A stretch of 64,000 bases of DNA from Bacteroides sp. ET71 (GTDB lineage: Bacteria > Bacteroidota > Bacteroidia > Bacteroidales > Bacteroidaceae), in the NCBI RefSeq assembly GCF_023336905.1, contig NZ_JAMBLS010000019.1, positions 1 through 64,000 on the forward strand, written 5' to 3'. Below are positions 36,014-44,942 of the stretch, piece after piece. The position numbers were made by a program, and so were the translations under genes. Position 1 is the first letter of the stretch, and every line of letters begins with the position of its first letter. Below the pieces are notes generated by a model. It saw only the letters and a program-made list of their open reading frames with translations. It was not told the DNA's origin and ran no database searches.

Positions 36014-37252
36014 TTATTTAACGTGAGTTCTATAATATAAAACATTAGCATTCGTTCGCCGGAACGCCCGCCGGGCAACAGCCTGCAATTGCCCGACATT
36101 CACAGCACGATAACGCTCTACCTCGCGGTCGATGTCTTCCGCTTTCCCGGTCAGTTCAAACCAAGCTAAATTGGTAGCCACATTCAGGTAATTAATATTA
36201 CCGAAAATCTGCGTGGATTCGAACTTGTTTTTTACCTTCTCCAATTCCCGCTCGTCCACAGGTTCCTGAACCAAACGCTCCAGTTCTTCCCACACAGCGG
36301 CCTCCGCTTCTTCCAACGTCGCACCCGACGAAGGTTTCCCGTTGATATACAAGAGTCCCGCATCGCGCGAACCGGAGACATAAGCATCAATGTTCGAGAA
36401 TAGTTTCCGTTCCTGCACCAGACACCTCGTCAAACGGCTGGAACGCCCGTTGCTCAAAATATCCGATAAAGCATCGAAGGCATAATAATCTGCTTCGCCA
36501 CGCCCGCACATACGAAAGGCCATGTACAAAGCGTCAAGCGGTACATCACGTTCCACTGTCAGACGACGTTCTTCCGTCTGTTCCGGTTCTTGTGGCAAAG
36601 TCCGCCGCGCAATGTCGCGGCGCGGGATAGGCCCGAACCATTTATCGGCCAGGCGGCGCGTCTCGTCCCACGACAGATGGCCCGTCACGGCCAGCACAGC
36701 ATTGTTAGGCGCATAATGACGAAAGAAAAAATCCTTCACTTCGTCCAGCGTAGCATTAGCGATATGAGACAAATCCTTGCCAATGGTAGGCCAGCGATAC
36801 GGATGCACCCGGTAGGCCAATGGACGAAGCAAGTGCCCAGCATCACCGTAGGGTTGATTCAGACAACGTTGCCTGAACTCTTCCATCACTACCCCACGCT
36901 GCACCTCCAGACTACGCGGGCTGAAGGCCAATTCCAACATCCTGTCAGACTCCAACCAAAAGCCAATCTCGACGTTCGCGGCAGGAACGGTCAAGTAATA
37001 GTTGGTGATGTCGTTGTTGGTCCAAGCGTTGTTCTCACCACCGGCCAATTGCAAAGGCACGTCATAGTCGGGAATGTGTTTCGACCCGCCGAACATCAGA
37101 TGCTCGAACAAATGAGCAAAGCCCGTGTGGTCAGGGTGTTCATCGCGTGCCCCAACATCGTAGACAATGTTCAGTGCTACCATCTGCGTACCGGTGTCTT
37201 CATGATGCACCAGCCTCAGCCCGTTATCCAGAGTATAATGATTAATCTTCAA
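36014..37252 (-). CDS. M16-family zinc peptidase (insulinase/pitrilysin-like)
   Basis: A 412-residue single-unit M16 protein. The inverted zinc motif HLFEH lies at 47-51 (His47, Glu50, His51), with the third ligand Glu expected near 125-130. The length is that of the half-size M16B members, which may work as dimers or pairs. There is no signal peptide, so a cytoplasmic role is likely. It overlaps the upstream isomerase gene by 11 nt. Confidence 0.92.
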   Translation of the reverse strand: MKINHYTLDNGLRLVHHEDTGTQMVALNIVYDVGARDEHPDHTGFAHLFEHLMFGGSKHIPDYDVPLQLAGGENNAWTNNDITNYYLTVPAANVEIGFWLESDRMLELAFSPRSLEVQRGVVMEEFRQRCLNQPYGDAGHLLRPLAYRVHPYRWPTIGKDLSHIANATLDEVKDFFFRHYAPNNAVLAVTGHLSWDETRRLADKWFGPIPRRDIARRTLPQEPEQTEERRLTVERDVPLDALYMAFRMCGRGEADYYAFDALSDILSNGRSSRLTRCLVQERKLFSNIDAYVSGSRDAGLLYINGKPSSGATLEEAEAAVWEELERLVQEPVDERELEKVKNKFESTQIFGNINYLNVATNLAWFELTGKAEDIDREVERYRAVNVGQLQAVARRAFRRTNANVLYYRTHVK

Positions 37253-38081
37253 GGACGGTCACTTTATTGATGACAACATTTTCTTCAGGACGGTCGTTAC
37301 GGTCGGTCTTGACGCGTTGTATTTTGTCCACCACATCCATGCCTTCCAGCACTTCGCCGAAAACGGTGTACTCGCCGTCCAGGTGGGGCGTTCCTCCGAC
37401 AGTGGTGTAGGCCTGCCGTTGCTCGGGCGTAAACTCAAAGCGAGGTTTCCCGGCCATCTGTGCCTCAGCCTGCTCAATCAGTTCATCCTGCAACCTCATC
37501 AGCCCCTCCTGGTCGTTCTCGCGACGCATCTTGTAGATTTCCTTCATGTGCTTGCGGGCCAGTTCGTTGAACACGTTTTGCAGGCGCATCTGGTTAATCT
37601 GTTCCTGCATGTTTGCCAGCGACGAGTCGTTATACACCTTGCCTGTCACGATGTAGAACTGGCAGCCGGATGATGCTTTCTCGGGGTTGACGTTATCGCC
37701 TTGACGGGCAGCAGACAAAGCGCCTCGCTTGTGGAAGTATTTCGGATAAACGAACTCGGCAGGGATGGTATAGCCCACATCGCCTGTGCCAAGCGATTTG
37801 CCTTTCGGCGCGTTCTTGCTCTGAGGGTCGCCCGCCTGAATCATGAAGTCCTTGATGACGCGGTGAAACAACGTTCCATCGTACGTGCCAGCCTTAGCCA
37901 GCTTGATAAAGTTGTCACGGTGTTTCGGTGTTTCGTTGTAGAGCTTCACCACGATGTCGCCCGCCGTGGTTTCGATTTTCAGTTTGGTTTCTTTTTCCAT
38001 TTTACTTTGATTTGTTCCCGGTTTGCAGGCTGTCAAGCCGCAAACGAGTATGGTTAATATGACAATGATGTTTCGCTTCAT
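37242..38081 (-). CDS. Cyclophilin-type peptidyl-prolyl isomerase, lipoprotein
   Basis: A 279-residue protein with lipobox LTAC (Cys19) and a cyclophilin domain (about 33-275) showing FHRVIKDFMIQAGDP and the catalytic region. An insertion of roughly 70 residues, helical and charged (EQINQMRLQNVFNEL...), sits between SSGCQFYIVTG and the final strand region; this is typical of Bacteroides members. It speeds proline isomerisation in exported proteins, probably facing the periplasm. TATATTTG at 38108-38115 is its likely -7 box. Confidence 0.92.
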   Translation of the reverse strand: MKRNIIVILTILVCGLTACKPGTNQSKMEKETKLKIETTAGDIVVKLYNETPKHRDNFIKLAKAGTYDGTLFHRVIKDFMIQAGDPQSKNAPKGKSLGTGDVGYTIPAEFVYPKYFHKRGALSAARQGDNVNPEKASSGCQFYIVTGKVYNDSSLANMQEQINQMRLQNVFNELARKHMKEIYKMRRENDQEGLMRLQDELIEQAEAQMAGKPRFEFTPEQRQAYTTVGGTPHLDGEYTVFGEVLEGMDVVDKIQRVKTDRNDRPEENVVINKVTVLED

Positions 38082-38107
38082 TTACCTTTTTGTTTAATTT
38101 AAGCCTG

Positions 38108-38115
38108 CAAATATA
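38108..38115 (-). promoter_or_regulatory. -7 box of the ppi-M16-MATE operon
   Basis: TATATTTG on the minus strand, 27 nt before the isomerase start. It is back to back with the -7 box of the sigma-54 regulator. Confidence 0.5.
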
Positions 38116-38136
38116 CGACTTTCAGTCAAAACCTCT

Positions 38137-38144
38137 TACCTTTG
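38137..38144 (+). promoter_or_regulatory. -7 box of the sigma-54 regulator gene
   Basis: TACCTTTG, 30 nt before the chosen ATG at 38174. Confidence 0.5.
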
Positions 38145-38173
38145 TTGGCAAAAGAAAACCTAAAGTGAAGGCA

Positions 38174-39502
38174 ATGAAATCCATTTTAATCGTAGAAGAC
38201 GACATCACCTATGGCATGATGCTGAAGACGTGGCTGGGAAAGAAGGGGTTCCAAGTAGCCTCGGCCAGCAATGTGGCCCGTGCCCGGAAACACCTCGAAA
38301 CGGAGAACGTGGATTTAATCCTGTCCGACCTGCGCCTGCCCGACCACGACGGGACCGACCTGCTCCGCTGGCTGGCAGACGAGCAAATGTCCATACCGCT
38401 TATCATCATGACGGGATATGCCGATATCCAGTCGGCAGTGCAAGCCATGAAAATGGGGGCAAGGGACTACGTGGCCAAGCCTGTCAACCCAGACGAGCTG
38501 CTGAAAAAAATAGGCGAAGCCTTGGACACCGGAACGTCTCCGGCGGCGGCCAAAGTCAAAGAGACATCGACGGAGGAAACGACGGACTTCATTGAAGGGG
38601 AAAGCGAGGCAGCCCGCCAACTGTACAACTATGTCCGACTGGTGGCACCCACCAACATGTCTGTCCTTATCAACGGTGCCAGCGGAACAGGCAAAGAATA
38701 CGTAGCCCACCGCATCCACCGGCTGAGCAAACGTGCCGGCCATCCGTTCATAGCCATCGACTGCGGGTCTATCCCCAAGGAGCTGGCGGCATCGGAGTTT
38801 TTCGGGCACGTAAAGGGAGCGTTTACAGGTGCCACAAGCGACAAGACGGGTGCTTTTGTCGAGGCCAACGGCGGTACGATTTTCCTGGACGAGATAGGAA
38901 ACCTAAGCTATGAAGTACAGGTACAACTGCTGCGCGCCCTGCAAGAGCGGAAGGTACGCCCTGTGGGGTCGGGAAAAGAAATCCAGGTGGACGTGCGCCT
39001 GGTGTCTGCCACCAACGAAAACCTGGAACTGGCCATCGAGAAAGGCTTGTTCCGCGAAGACTTGTATCACCGCATCAATGAGTTCACCCTGCGCATCCCG
39101 ACGCTGAAAGACCGGAAAGAAGACATCATGCTGTTCGCACGCTCTTTCCTGAACCAAGCCAACCGAGAGATGGGCAAGGAAGTGGCGGGATTTGACGAAC
39201 GCGCCGCCCAACTGCTGATGGGCTATCCCTGGCCCGGCAACCTGCGGCAAATGAAAAATGCCATCCGACGCGCCACACTGCTGGCCACCGGGACTTACAT
39301 CACGTCGGCCGACTTGAGCGACTTGCCCGAGGCTGCACCCGCATCGCCCTACTTGCCGCTGCGCAACGAGGAGGCCGAAAAGCAACACATCATTGAGGCC
39401 CTGCGGCAAACGGGCAACAACAAAAGCCGCGCCGCCCAACTGCTGGGCATCGACCGGAAAACGCTTTACAACAAGCTGAAAGCATACAGCATTGAGGCAT
39501 AA
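38174..39502 (+). CDS. Sigma-54-dependent response regulator (NtrC family)
   Basis: A 442-residue regulator. Receiver domain 1-115 with phospho-acceptor Asp52 (LILSDLRLP); AAA+ domain from about 135 with Walker A GASGTGKE (168-175), the sigma-54 contact motif GAFTGA (215-220) and Walker B GGTIFLDE (233-240); Fis-type HTH at the C-terminus (NKSRAAQLLGIDRKTLYNKL). It opens sigma-54 promoters when phosphorylated. The start MKSILIVEDD fits the receiver fold; an upstream frame of 28 codons crosses the promoter and is rejected. There is no kinase directly beside it; the hybrid kinase at 32230-34512 is the nearest candidate. Confidence 0.94.
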   Translation: MKSILIVEDDITYGMMLKTWLGKKGFQVASASNVARARKHLETENVDLILSDLRLPDHDGTDLLRWLADEQMSIPLIIMTGYADIQSAVQAMKMGARDYVAKPVNPDELLKKIGEALDTGTSPAAAKVKETSTEETTDFIEGESEAARQLYNYVRLVAPTNMSVLINGASGTGKEYVAHRIHRLSKRAGHPFIAIDCGSIPKELAASEFFGHVKGAFTGATSDKTGAFVEANGGTIFLDEIGNLSYEVQVQLLRALQERKVRPVGSGKEIQVDVRLVSATNENLELAIEKGLFREDLYHRINEFTLRIPTLKDRKEDIMLFARSFLNQANREMGKEVAGFDERAAQLLMGYPWPGNLRQMKNAIRRATLLATGTYITSADLSDLPEAAPASPYLPLRNEEAEKQHIIEALRQTGNNKSRAAQLLGIDRKTLYNKLKAYSIEA

Positions 39503-39513
39503 AAAGGAAGAAG

Positions 39514-39581
39514 TGTGGAATAATTCCACAACACGTTCCACACTTTCCACAACTTTCCACACTGCGTCCTTCTTTTCCACA
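39514..39581. repeat. Cluster of six TTCCACA boxes
   Basis: TTCCACA occurs at 39524, 39536, 39545, 39555 and 39575, and once inverted at 39514. The first pair forms a perfect 17-nt palindrome, TGTGGAATAATTCCACA (39514-39530). It begins 11 nt after the sigma-54 regulator stop. It could be a protein-binding array; the boxes resemble but do not match the DnaA box. Confidence 0.7.
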
Positions 39582-40065
39582 AACCAATTTCCCGCCGACA
39601 CCCCACTGTCGGCGGATTTCTTTTCCGCAATTCGCTATCGTTCTCTATCTAAAGCAGATAGCTATCGTTCGAGAGAAGCAGGGCCCTTGTCCGAAAGAAA
39701 GAAATCTGTTGTTCGGAAGAAAGGAACCTCTTCCGAAAGCTGACTTCTTTTAGACAGAAAGCAGAAAAAAGCGGCCAAAAACAAGAGACTGCCGGACGTG
39801 GCACAGTATTTGAAAGAAAATATATACAGATACCTTATTAAATCCAACTTTAAGCATAGTTTTTTAGACCTACAAAAAAGAGTTGACCTAAAGAGTTAGT
39901 AAAAAAGTAAGCAGTCCTGTTTATGTTTGTTTGTGGTGGTCCTTCTTCCCGTTGCGGGTTGGCAATACGGCCAACAGCGCGGGAGGGAGGCCGAAACAAC
40001 CCCGGAAAGGGGATTCATAGGTAAAGATTGCAGAGAGAGGCCGAAGAAGAGTAAGCATACTAACA

Positions 40066-40110
40066 CAAAAAAACCGTTCCCAGCTTGTCTATTCGAGGGA
40101 ACGGTTTTTT
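40066..40110. terminator. Bidirectional terminator downstream of the S9 peptidase
   Basis: ACCGTTCCC (40073-40081) pairs with GGGAACGGT (40097-40105), with runs of A before and T after. It can stop the leftward S9 operon and any rightward transcript from the gap. Confidence 0.85.
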
Positions 40111-40131
40111 GTATGCCTGCCTGCCAACCGG

Positions 40132-42660
40132 CTACCAACGACGCTCCGGATAGAGGTCGTCCCACCACTGGGGACTGTCTTGCAGCCAGCGGGCAAACCA
40201 AGCCATGATAGAATTGTGCCAGAGAACACGCTTCTCGTAATCGCTGATGAAATGGTTCTCCCCCTCCACGGTAATAAATTCCACGGGTTTGCCCAGAATC
40301 TTCAACGCATTATACAACTGGATGCTCTCCCCGATGGGCACGTTGGTATCCACCGTTCCGTGCAGCAACAAGAGAGGCGTATTAATCTTGTCCGCATTGA
40401 ACAAGGCGCCGTGCTTGGTAAACAAGTCAGGACGGCTCCACGGATAACTATCGGCTGCCGCAACACCGTTGTACGAATAGCCCCAATAGCCCTCGCCCCA
40501 ATAGCTGGTCACGTTGCTGATGCCTGCGTGCGAAACAGCGGCGGCAAAAAGGTCGGTCTTCGTCTGGAGGTACATCGTCATGAAGCCGCCATACGATGCG
40601 CCCAAGCAACCGATGCGCTTGGCATCGACAAACGGATGGGCGTCGCAAAACTTCTTTGTCCCCTCGATAATCTCGTCGGCGGTCCAGTCGCCCCACGCAT
40701 TAACGTGACGGGCCGAGAACTCCTGCCCGTAACCGATGGCACCGCTGGGATTGATGACATAGACCACATAGTCGCGCGAAGCGAAAAGCTGCGGACTGTA
40801 AGGACTGGTCAGGCCACGCGTAGTGGGCGTCGTGCCGCCATAATAATAAACAATGAGGGGATATTTCTTCTGCGGGTCGAAGTCGGGCGGCAGACACATC
40901 ATGCCTTCAATCAGAGTGCCGTCCGCAGCCGTAAAGTTCCACGGCTGCATCTCTCCCAGCTCTATCTTGTCCAACGTTTCCTTCATCGGGTCGGCCAGCA
41001 AAGCAGACTTCCCTTTTTTGCGGTCATACAGATAAGCCACGCCGGCGCTGGTGTTTCCACCGCCCACATAGGCCATGAGCGAAGCATCGTCGTCGGGCAG
41101 AGAAAAGCCATAAATCACATCTTCCTCCAACGGCAACATCTCGAACACGTCCTTGTCCGGCACATAACGGTACACATGCTGGCAATCCCGATCCGTCGTA
41201 TTGAAATAAATACAACCGTCTGCCCGGTTCCATACAGAAGAAATAATCGCCGGGGCAAAATCGCGGGTGATAGGCTTGACCTCACGAGTCTGCAAATCCA
41301 TCAGGAAAGCCTGCGTGTCAAAATCATTGGCAATGGGCAGCTCGCCGCAGTTCTTGCCGATACCACCAAAAGCCGAAGGACTGCCCGTCAGGAGCAAGCG
41401 GGTGCCATCAGGCGAATAAGACGCGCCACTGACGTAGGCATCCCACTTCACCAACGTGTCGGCCTGCAAAGTAGCCAGGTCAAGCTGGAAAACAGAAGTG
41501 AGCGAGAAGGGGCACTTCGTGATATTGGGTTTCTGGGTGCTGCAAAGCAACTTCGTGCCGTCGGGCGAAATGTCATTCAAATAAACACTGGCGCTGCCAT
41601 AAGTCAAACGTTCGGAAAGCCCAGTCGACAAATCATATTTCACCAGATAAAAACGGTTGCGCGAACCGGGGATACGGTCGTCCGGATGCAACAGACGCTT
41701 CAAAGGGCCTTCGACCTTTTCGCCCTCCTCGGTCTCAGTATATATAAGGAAATCTTCACAGGGCGACCAAGTGAAATACCCTTCCGGAATGTTGCGGTAC
41801 AAGACTGTCTCCTGCCCCCTGACCGGGTCGTAGACCACAAGGTCATTCCCTTGCTTGCCCGTCACGGTGTAATACAAACGATTTCCCTGAGGCATCCAGC
41901 TCATGTTCTCACCCACACTGGGCAGCAAAACCCGCCCGGACTTCACCTCCGTCAGTTCCGTATGCGAGCGCGAACGCTTCAAGTCATAGTTATCACTGTA
42001 TCGAGTCAACAGATACTTGCCGTCGGGCGACAAAGACACCGAAGCCACGCGGCTGCCGAAATTGGTATCGAACAAAGAAAGACGACGTTTCAAATCGGGA
42101 GCCATGCGGCAGGGCACATCGGAAAACGCCTCGTCTTTCTCCAACTCGCATTTCAGCACAGGTTGCGCCTTATCTCCGGCCGCGGCAAGCAGTTTGACCA
42201 CGATTTCATAATCAGCCTCCGGCTCCAGACGCAGGTCAATCTCGACAGGATGCACCTGCGGCAAACTGTCTTCAGCCGTAGTCTTCGAACGCCGGGAACG
42301 CCCGTTGACAAACACCTCAAAACGAGCCGGAGAAGAGACTCTCAACTTGCCTTTCATAAAACGTTCGGCCCGAAAACGAGTGGAAAACAAGTAAAGCAAA
42401 TTATCAGCCTGCGGTTTCTCCACCGTCACATAACCAGCCGTATCGGCCGACACACGTCCCGCTTGGGAAAAGTCGAAAGGGACATGCGTTTCCAGCAACT
42501 CGGCCGCACCAAACTTTTCGCCTTTCTGATTGATGCTGTCACCCTGCAAAGGCATCCGCACCACAACGGCCGGACGCATCGCATATTCCGTCACTTTTTC
42601 TTGCGAGCAAACCATCAGGGCCACAAACGACATGACCCACACAATAAGGAATCTTTTCAT
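40132..42660 (-). CDS. Secreted S9-family (prolyl oligopeptidase/DPP-like) peptidase
   Basis: An 842-residue protein with a signal peptide (to about residue 20), an N-terminal beta-propeller with WD-like strands (LSPDGKYLLTRYS, SPDGTRLLLTG), and a C-terminal alpha/beta-hydrolase domain from about 600. The nucleophile elbow is GASYGG, followed by HGTVDTNVP with the acid residue and the catalytic His in EGENHFI. Enzymes of this kind cut dipeptides or short peptides, often after proline, in the periplasm. It follows the RluA-type gene after 4 nt. A long antisense frame over it is a shadow. Confidence 0.92.
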   Translation of the reverse strand: MKRFLIVWVMSFVALMVCSQEKVTEYAMRPAVVVRMPLQGDSINQKGEKFGAAELLETHVPFDFSQAGRVSADTAGYVTVEKPQADNLLYLFSTRFRAERFMKGKLRVSSPARFEVFVNGRSRRSKTTAEDSLPQVHPVEIDLRLEPEADYEIVVKLLAAAGDKAQPVLKCELEKDEAFSDVPCRMAPDLKRRLSLFDTNFGSRVASVSLSPDGKYLLTRYSDNYDLKRSRSHTELTEVKSGRVLLPSVGENMSWMPQGNRLYYTVTGKQGNDLVVYDPVRGQETVLYRNIPEGYFTWSPCEDFLIYTETEEGEKVEGPLKRLLHPDDRIPGSRNRFYLVKYDLSTGLSERLTYGSASVYLNDISPDGTKLLCSTQKPNITKCPFSLTSVFQLDLATLQADTLVKWDAYVSGASYSPDGTRLLLTGSPSAFGGIGKNCGELPIANDFDTQAFLMDLQTREVKPITRDFAPAIISSVWNRADGCIYFNTTDRDCQHVYRYVPDKDVFEMLPLEEDVIYGFSLPDDDASLMAYVGGGNTSAGVAYLYDRKKGKSALLADPMKETLDKIELGEMQPWNFTAADGTLIEGMMCLPPDFDPQKKYPLIVYYYGGTTPTTRGLTSPYSPQLFASRDYVVYVINPSGAIGYGQEFSARHVNAWGDWTADEIIEGTKKFCDAHPFVDAKRIGCLGASYGGFMTMYLQTKTDLFAAAVSHAGISNVTSYWGEGYWGYSYNGVAAADSYPWSRPDLFTKHGALFNADKINTPLLLLHGTVDTNVPIGESIQLYNALKILGKPVEFITVEGENHFISDYEKRVLWHNSIMAWFARWLQDSPQWWDDLYPERRW

Positions 42661-42664
42661 TGAA

Positions 42665-43345
42665 TTAATTGATTGTTAAAAGTTCGAAGCCGTTCCACAA
42701 GTTTCCCGACGGAAGCGGAGCCTCCACATCTACCAACTGTTTGGAAACCGGATGGATAAAACGGACACGGCGAGCATGCAGACAAATGCTGCCGTCAGGA
42801 TTGGAACGGGGAAAACCATATTTCAAATCCCCCTTGATGGGACAACCCATCTTGGCCAACTGACAACGGATTTGATGATGACGGCCGGTCTTCAAGTCCA
42901 CCTCCAGCAAAAAATAATTTTGCGAACGGCCGATAAGACGATAATGCAATACAGCTTTCTTGCTGCCGGGACGTTCCGCATCGTAAGCATAACTTTTGTT
43001 CTGCTTCTCATTACGCACCAGATAGTGCACCAATTCGCCTTCAACCTGAGACGGACGGTTTTTCACCACGGCCCAGTAAGTCTTCTGCACCTCACTGCCT
43101 CTGAACATTTCATTCAGCCGCGTCAATGCCTTGCTGGTCTTGGCAAAAACAACCAGACCGCTCACGGGACGATCCAGCCGGTGAGTGACACCGATAAAGA
43201 CATTGCCGGGCTTGGCATACTTCTCTTTCAAATACTGTTTCACAGTTTCCGACAAAGGTGTATCGCCCGTTTTGTCTCCCTGAACAATCTCGGAAGCGGT
43301 CTTGTTGACAATGATAATGTGGTTGTCTTCGTAAACAACTGTCAT
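42665..43345 (-). CDS. RluA-family pseudouridine synthase
   Basis: A 226-residue protein with the catalytic motif HRLD (55-58, Asp58 as nucleophile) in GVTHRLDRPVSGLVVFAKT, then KTGRHHQIRCQLA and a C-terminal FIHP region. It changes specific uridines of rRNA or tRNA to pseudouridine. It lacks the N-terminal S4 domain of RluC/RluD and is closer in size to RluA or TruC; the target base is unknown. It is cotranscribed with the S9 gene. Confidence 0.92.
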   Translation of the reverse strand: MTVVYEDNHIIIVNKTASEIVQGDKTGDTPLSETVKQYLKEKYAKPGNVFIGVTHRLDRPVSGLVVFAKTSKALTRLNEMFRGSEVQKTYWAVVKNRPSQVEGELVHYLVRNEKQNKSYAYDAERPGSKKAVLHYRLIGRSQNYFLLEVDLKTGRHHQIRCQLAKMGCPIKGDLKYGFPRSNPDGSICLHARRVRFIHPVSKQLVDVEAPLPSGNLWNGFELLTIN

Positions 43346-43362
43346 TTTAAAGAAAAATAAAA

Positions 43363-43436
43363 AATGAAGAATGGAGAATCAAAAGCAGGCCGGTGGCTAT
43401 ACCCCAACCTTTACCCTTCATTCTCCACTCTTCATT
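43363..43436. repeat. Palindromic element of the ATGAAGAATGGAGAAT type
   Basis: AATGAAGAATGGAGAAT (43363-43379) is the inverse, with one mismatch, of 43420-43436, with 40 nt between. It lies between fabG and the RluA-type gene. A related element is found at 58679-58727. This looks like a dispersed hairpin family of the genome. Confidence 0.75.
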
Positions 43437-43443
43437 AACTAAA

Positions 43444-44190
43444 TTACATGTTCATGCCGCCATCTACCTGTATGACTTGACCGGAAACGTAAGATGACAT
43501 ATCCGAAGCCAGGAAAGTAGCGATATTGGCCACATCTTCGGGCGTACCGCCACGACGCAAAGGAATACGCTTAGCCCATTCGGCTTTTACCTCATCAGAC
43601 AAGGCATCTGTCATAGCAGTGATAATAAATCCAGGGGCAATGGCATTGGCACGGATACCACGCGAACCCAATTCTTGAGCGATGGATTTTGCCAAGGCAA
43701 TCAGGCCGGCTTTGGAAGCAGCGTAGTTAGACTGGCCGGCATTGCCATGAACGCCCACTACCGATGCCATATTGATGATGCTGCCACTACGCTGACGCAT
43801 CATAATAGGCGTGCAGGCATGAATGAAGTTGAAGGCCGATTTCAGGTTGACGTTCAATACCATGTCCCACTGAGATTCACTCATGCGCATCATCAGGCCG
43901 TCACGCGTGATTCCAGCGTTGTTTACCAAGATGTCAATGTGACCGAAGTCTTTATGGATTTGCTCTACAACTTTGGCCGTATCTTCAAAATTGGCTGCAT
44001 TAGAAGCATATCCTTTGGCCTGAACACCAAGTGCGGCGATTTCTTTCTCCGTCTGCTGGGCATTTTCGTCAATCACCAAGTCCGTAAATGCCACGTTAGC
44101 TCCTTCTGAAGCGAACTTCAAGGCAATAGCTTTGCCTATACCGCGGGCTGCGCCCGTCACGATAGCAACTTTTCCGTCTAATAATCCCAT
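43444..44190 (-). CDS. fabG: 3-oxoacyl-[acyl-carrier-protein] reductase
   Basis: A 248-residue short-chain dehydrogenase. It shows the TGAARGIG cofactor loop (12-19), NNAG (90-93) and the catalytic triad Ser143, Tyr156, Lys160 (SNYAASK). Sequence and length match FabG, which reduces 3-oxoacyl-ACP with NADPH in fatty acid synthesis. It lies 28 nt after the tetR gene, so the TetR protein may control it. Confidence 0.95.
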   Translation of the reverse strand: MGLLDGKVAIVTGAARGIGKAIALKFASEGANVAFTDLVIDENAQQTEKEIAALGVQAKGYASNAANFEDTAKVVEQIHKDFGHIDILVNNAGITRDGLMMRMSESQWDMVLNVNLKSAFNFIHACTPIMMRQRSGSIINMASVVGVHGNAGQSNYAASKAGLIALAKSIAQELGSRGIRANAIAPGFIITAMTDALSDEVKAEWAKRIPLRRGGTPEDVANIATFLASDMSSYVSGQVIQVDGGMNM

Positions 44191-44218
44191 AGTTTTCTGT
44201 ATTAATTAAAAATTCTGA

Positions 44219-44806
44219 TTATAAGTCCATACCTAAAGCCCGAAGCACCAAACGACGCACGTAAACGTCCAGCGTTCCGTCATCTAAATCCGAGCCTACA
44301 TGGCCACGGATGTAGGGAGCCTCGATGCCTTTAATACAATAGTATAGCAATTCAGCCGTCATATCCACGTCGTCTATGCGAAAGAAACCAGCCTGCATCC
44401 CTTCACGCAATACTTCTTTAAACAACAGCACCTGATTGGCATCAAAACGTTTGCGCACCGTTTCCACACGCCACGTATCGCGGAAGAAATCTGCGCGAAG
44501 AGTTCCATTCCGATAAACCACCTCCTTCACCGTATCCAGATGAGTATAAATCATCTCCATCAACTTCTCGTCGGCACGGATGTCCTTCTCCGTCACACGC
44601 TTCATCGTATCCGTCAGAATGTCCAACTCCGACTCTACCACAGCCAAGTAAATGTCCTCTTTACTTTTAAAATAAGTATAGAGCGTACGACGTCCCCGCT
44701 GCGAAGCCACAGCAATGTCATTCATGGTGGTATTCTCCACCCCCATCTTTGCAAACAGCCGACGGGCGACATCTACCAATTGGGCACGGGTTTTGGAAAC
44801 GGTCAT
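44219..44806 (-). CDS. TetR-family transcriptional regulator
   Basis: A 195-residue protein with an N-terminal TetR HTH (LFAKMGVENTTMNDIAVASQ, then RGRRTLYTYFKSKEDIY) and a helical ligand domain. It is first in the leftward tetR-fabG-rluA-S9 run, with a full promoter. Linkage to fabG suggests it senses an acyl-CoA or fatty acid, which is inference. Confidence 0.93.
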   Translation of the reverse strand: MTVSKTRAQLVDVARRLFAKMGVENTTMNDIAVASQRGRRTLYTYFKSKEDIYLAVVESELDILTDTMKRVTEKDIRADEKLMEMIYTHLDTVKEVVYRNGTLRADFFRDTWRVETVRKRFDANQVLLFKEVLREGMQAGFFRIDDVDMTAELLYYCIKGIEAPYIRGHVGSDLDDGTLDVYVRRLVLRALGMDL

Positions 44807-44841
44807 AATACTTCTGGCTTACATTTTGCTAATAAATTGAG

Positions 44842-44873
44842 CAAAAGTACAGTTTTTCACCGAAACGAGCAAA
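44842..44873 (-). promoter_or_regulatory. Bacteroidota-type promoter of tetR-fabG
   Basis: TTTG (44870-44873) and TACTTTTG (44842-44849) on the minus strand with a 20-nt spacer. It lies about 36 nt before the tetR start. Confidence 0.7.
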
Positions 44874-44942
44874 TTGCCACCTATATAATTTCCGTGAAAG
44901 CATATTGACAAGCAACGGCCTTGACTAACGGACATAAAAACT

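Larger units (their letters stand above)
39503..40131. other. 629-bp gene-free region with TTCCACA boxes
   Basis: It holds a cluster of TTCCACA boxes at its left end (39514-39581), one CCTTGTCCG (39685-39693) related to the CGGACAAG repeats, short direct repeats around 39630-39670 and a terminator at its right end. No coding frame looks real. Confidence 0.55.

Noticed and set aside
39503-40131. Replication origin
   Set aside because: TTCCACA boxes only resemble DnaA boxes, no dnaA, AT-rich unwinding element or strand-bias switch was recognised, and the genes alongside do not support it.
40180-42663. An 827-residue open frame on the plus strand, opposite the S9 peptidase
   Set aside because: It mirrors the S9 gene almost end to end. 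The peptidase has signal peptide, propeller and catalytic triad, while the antisense frame shows none of these.
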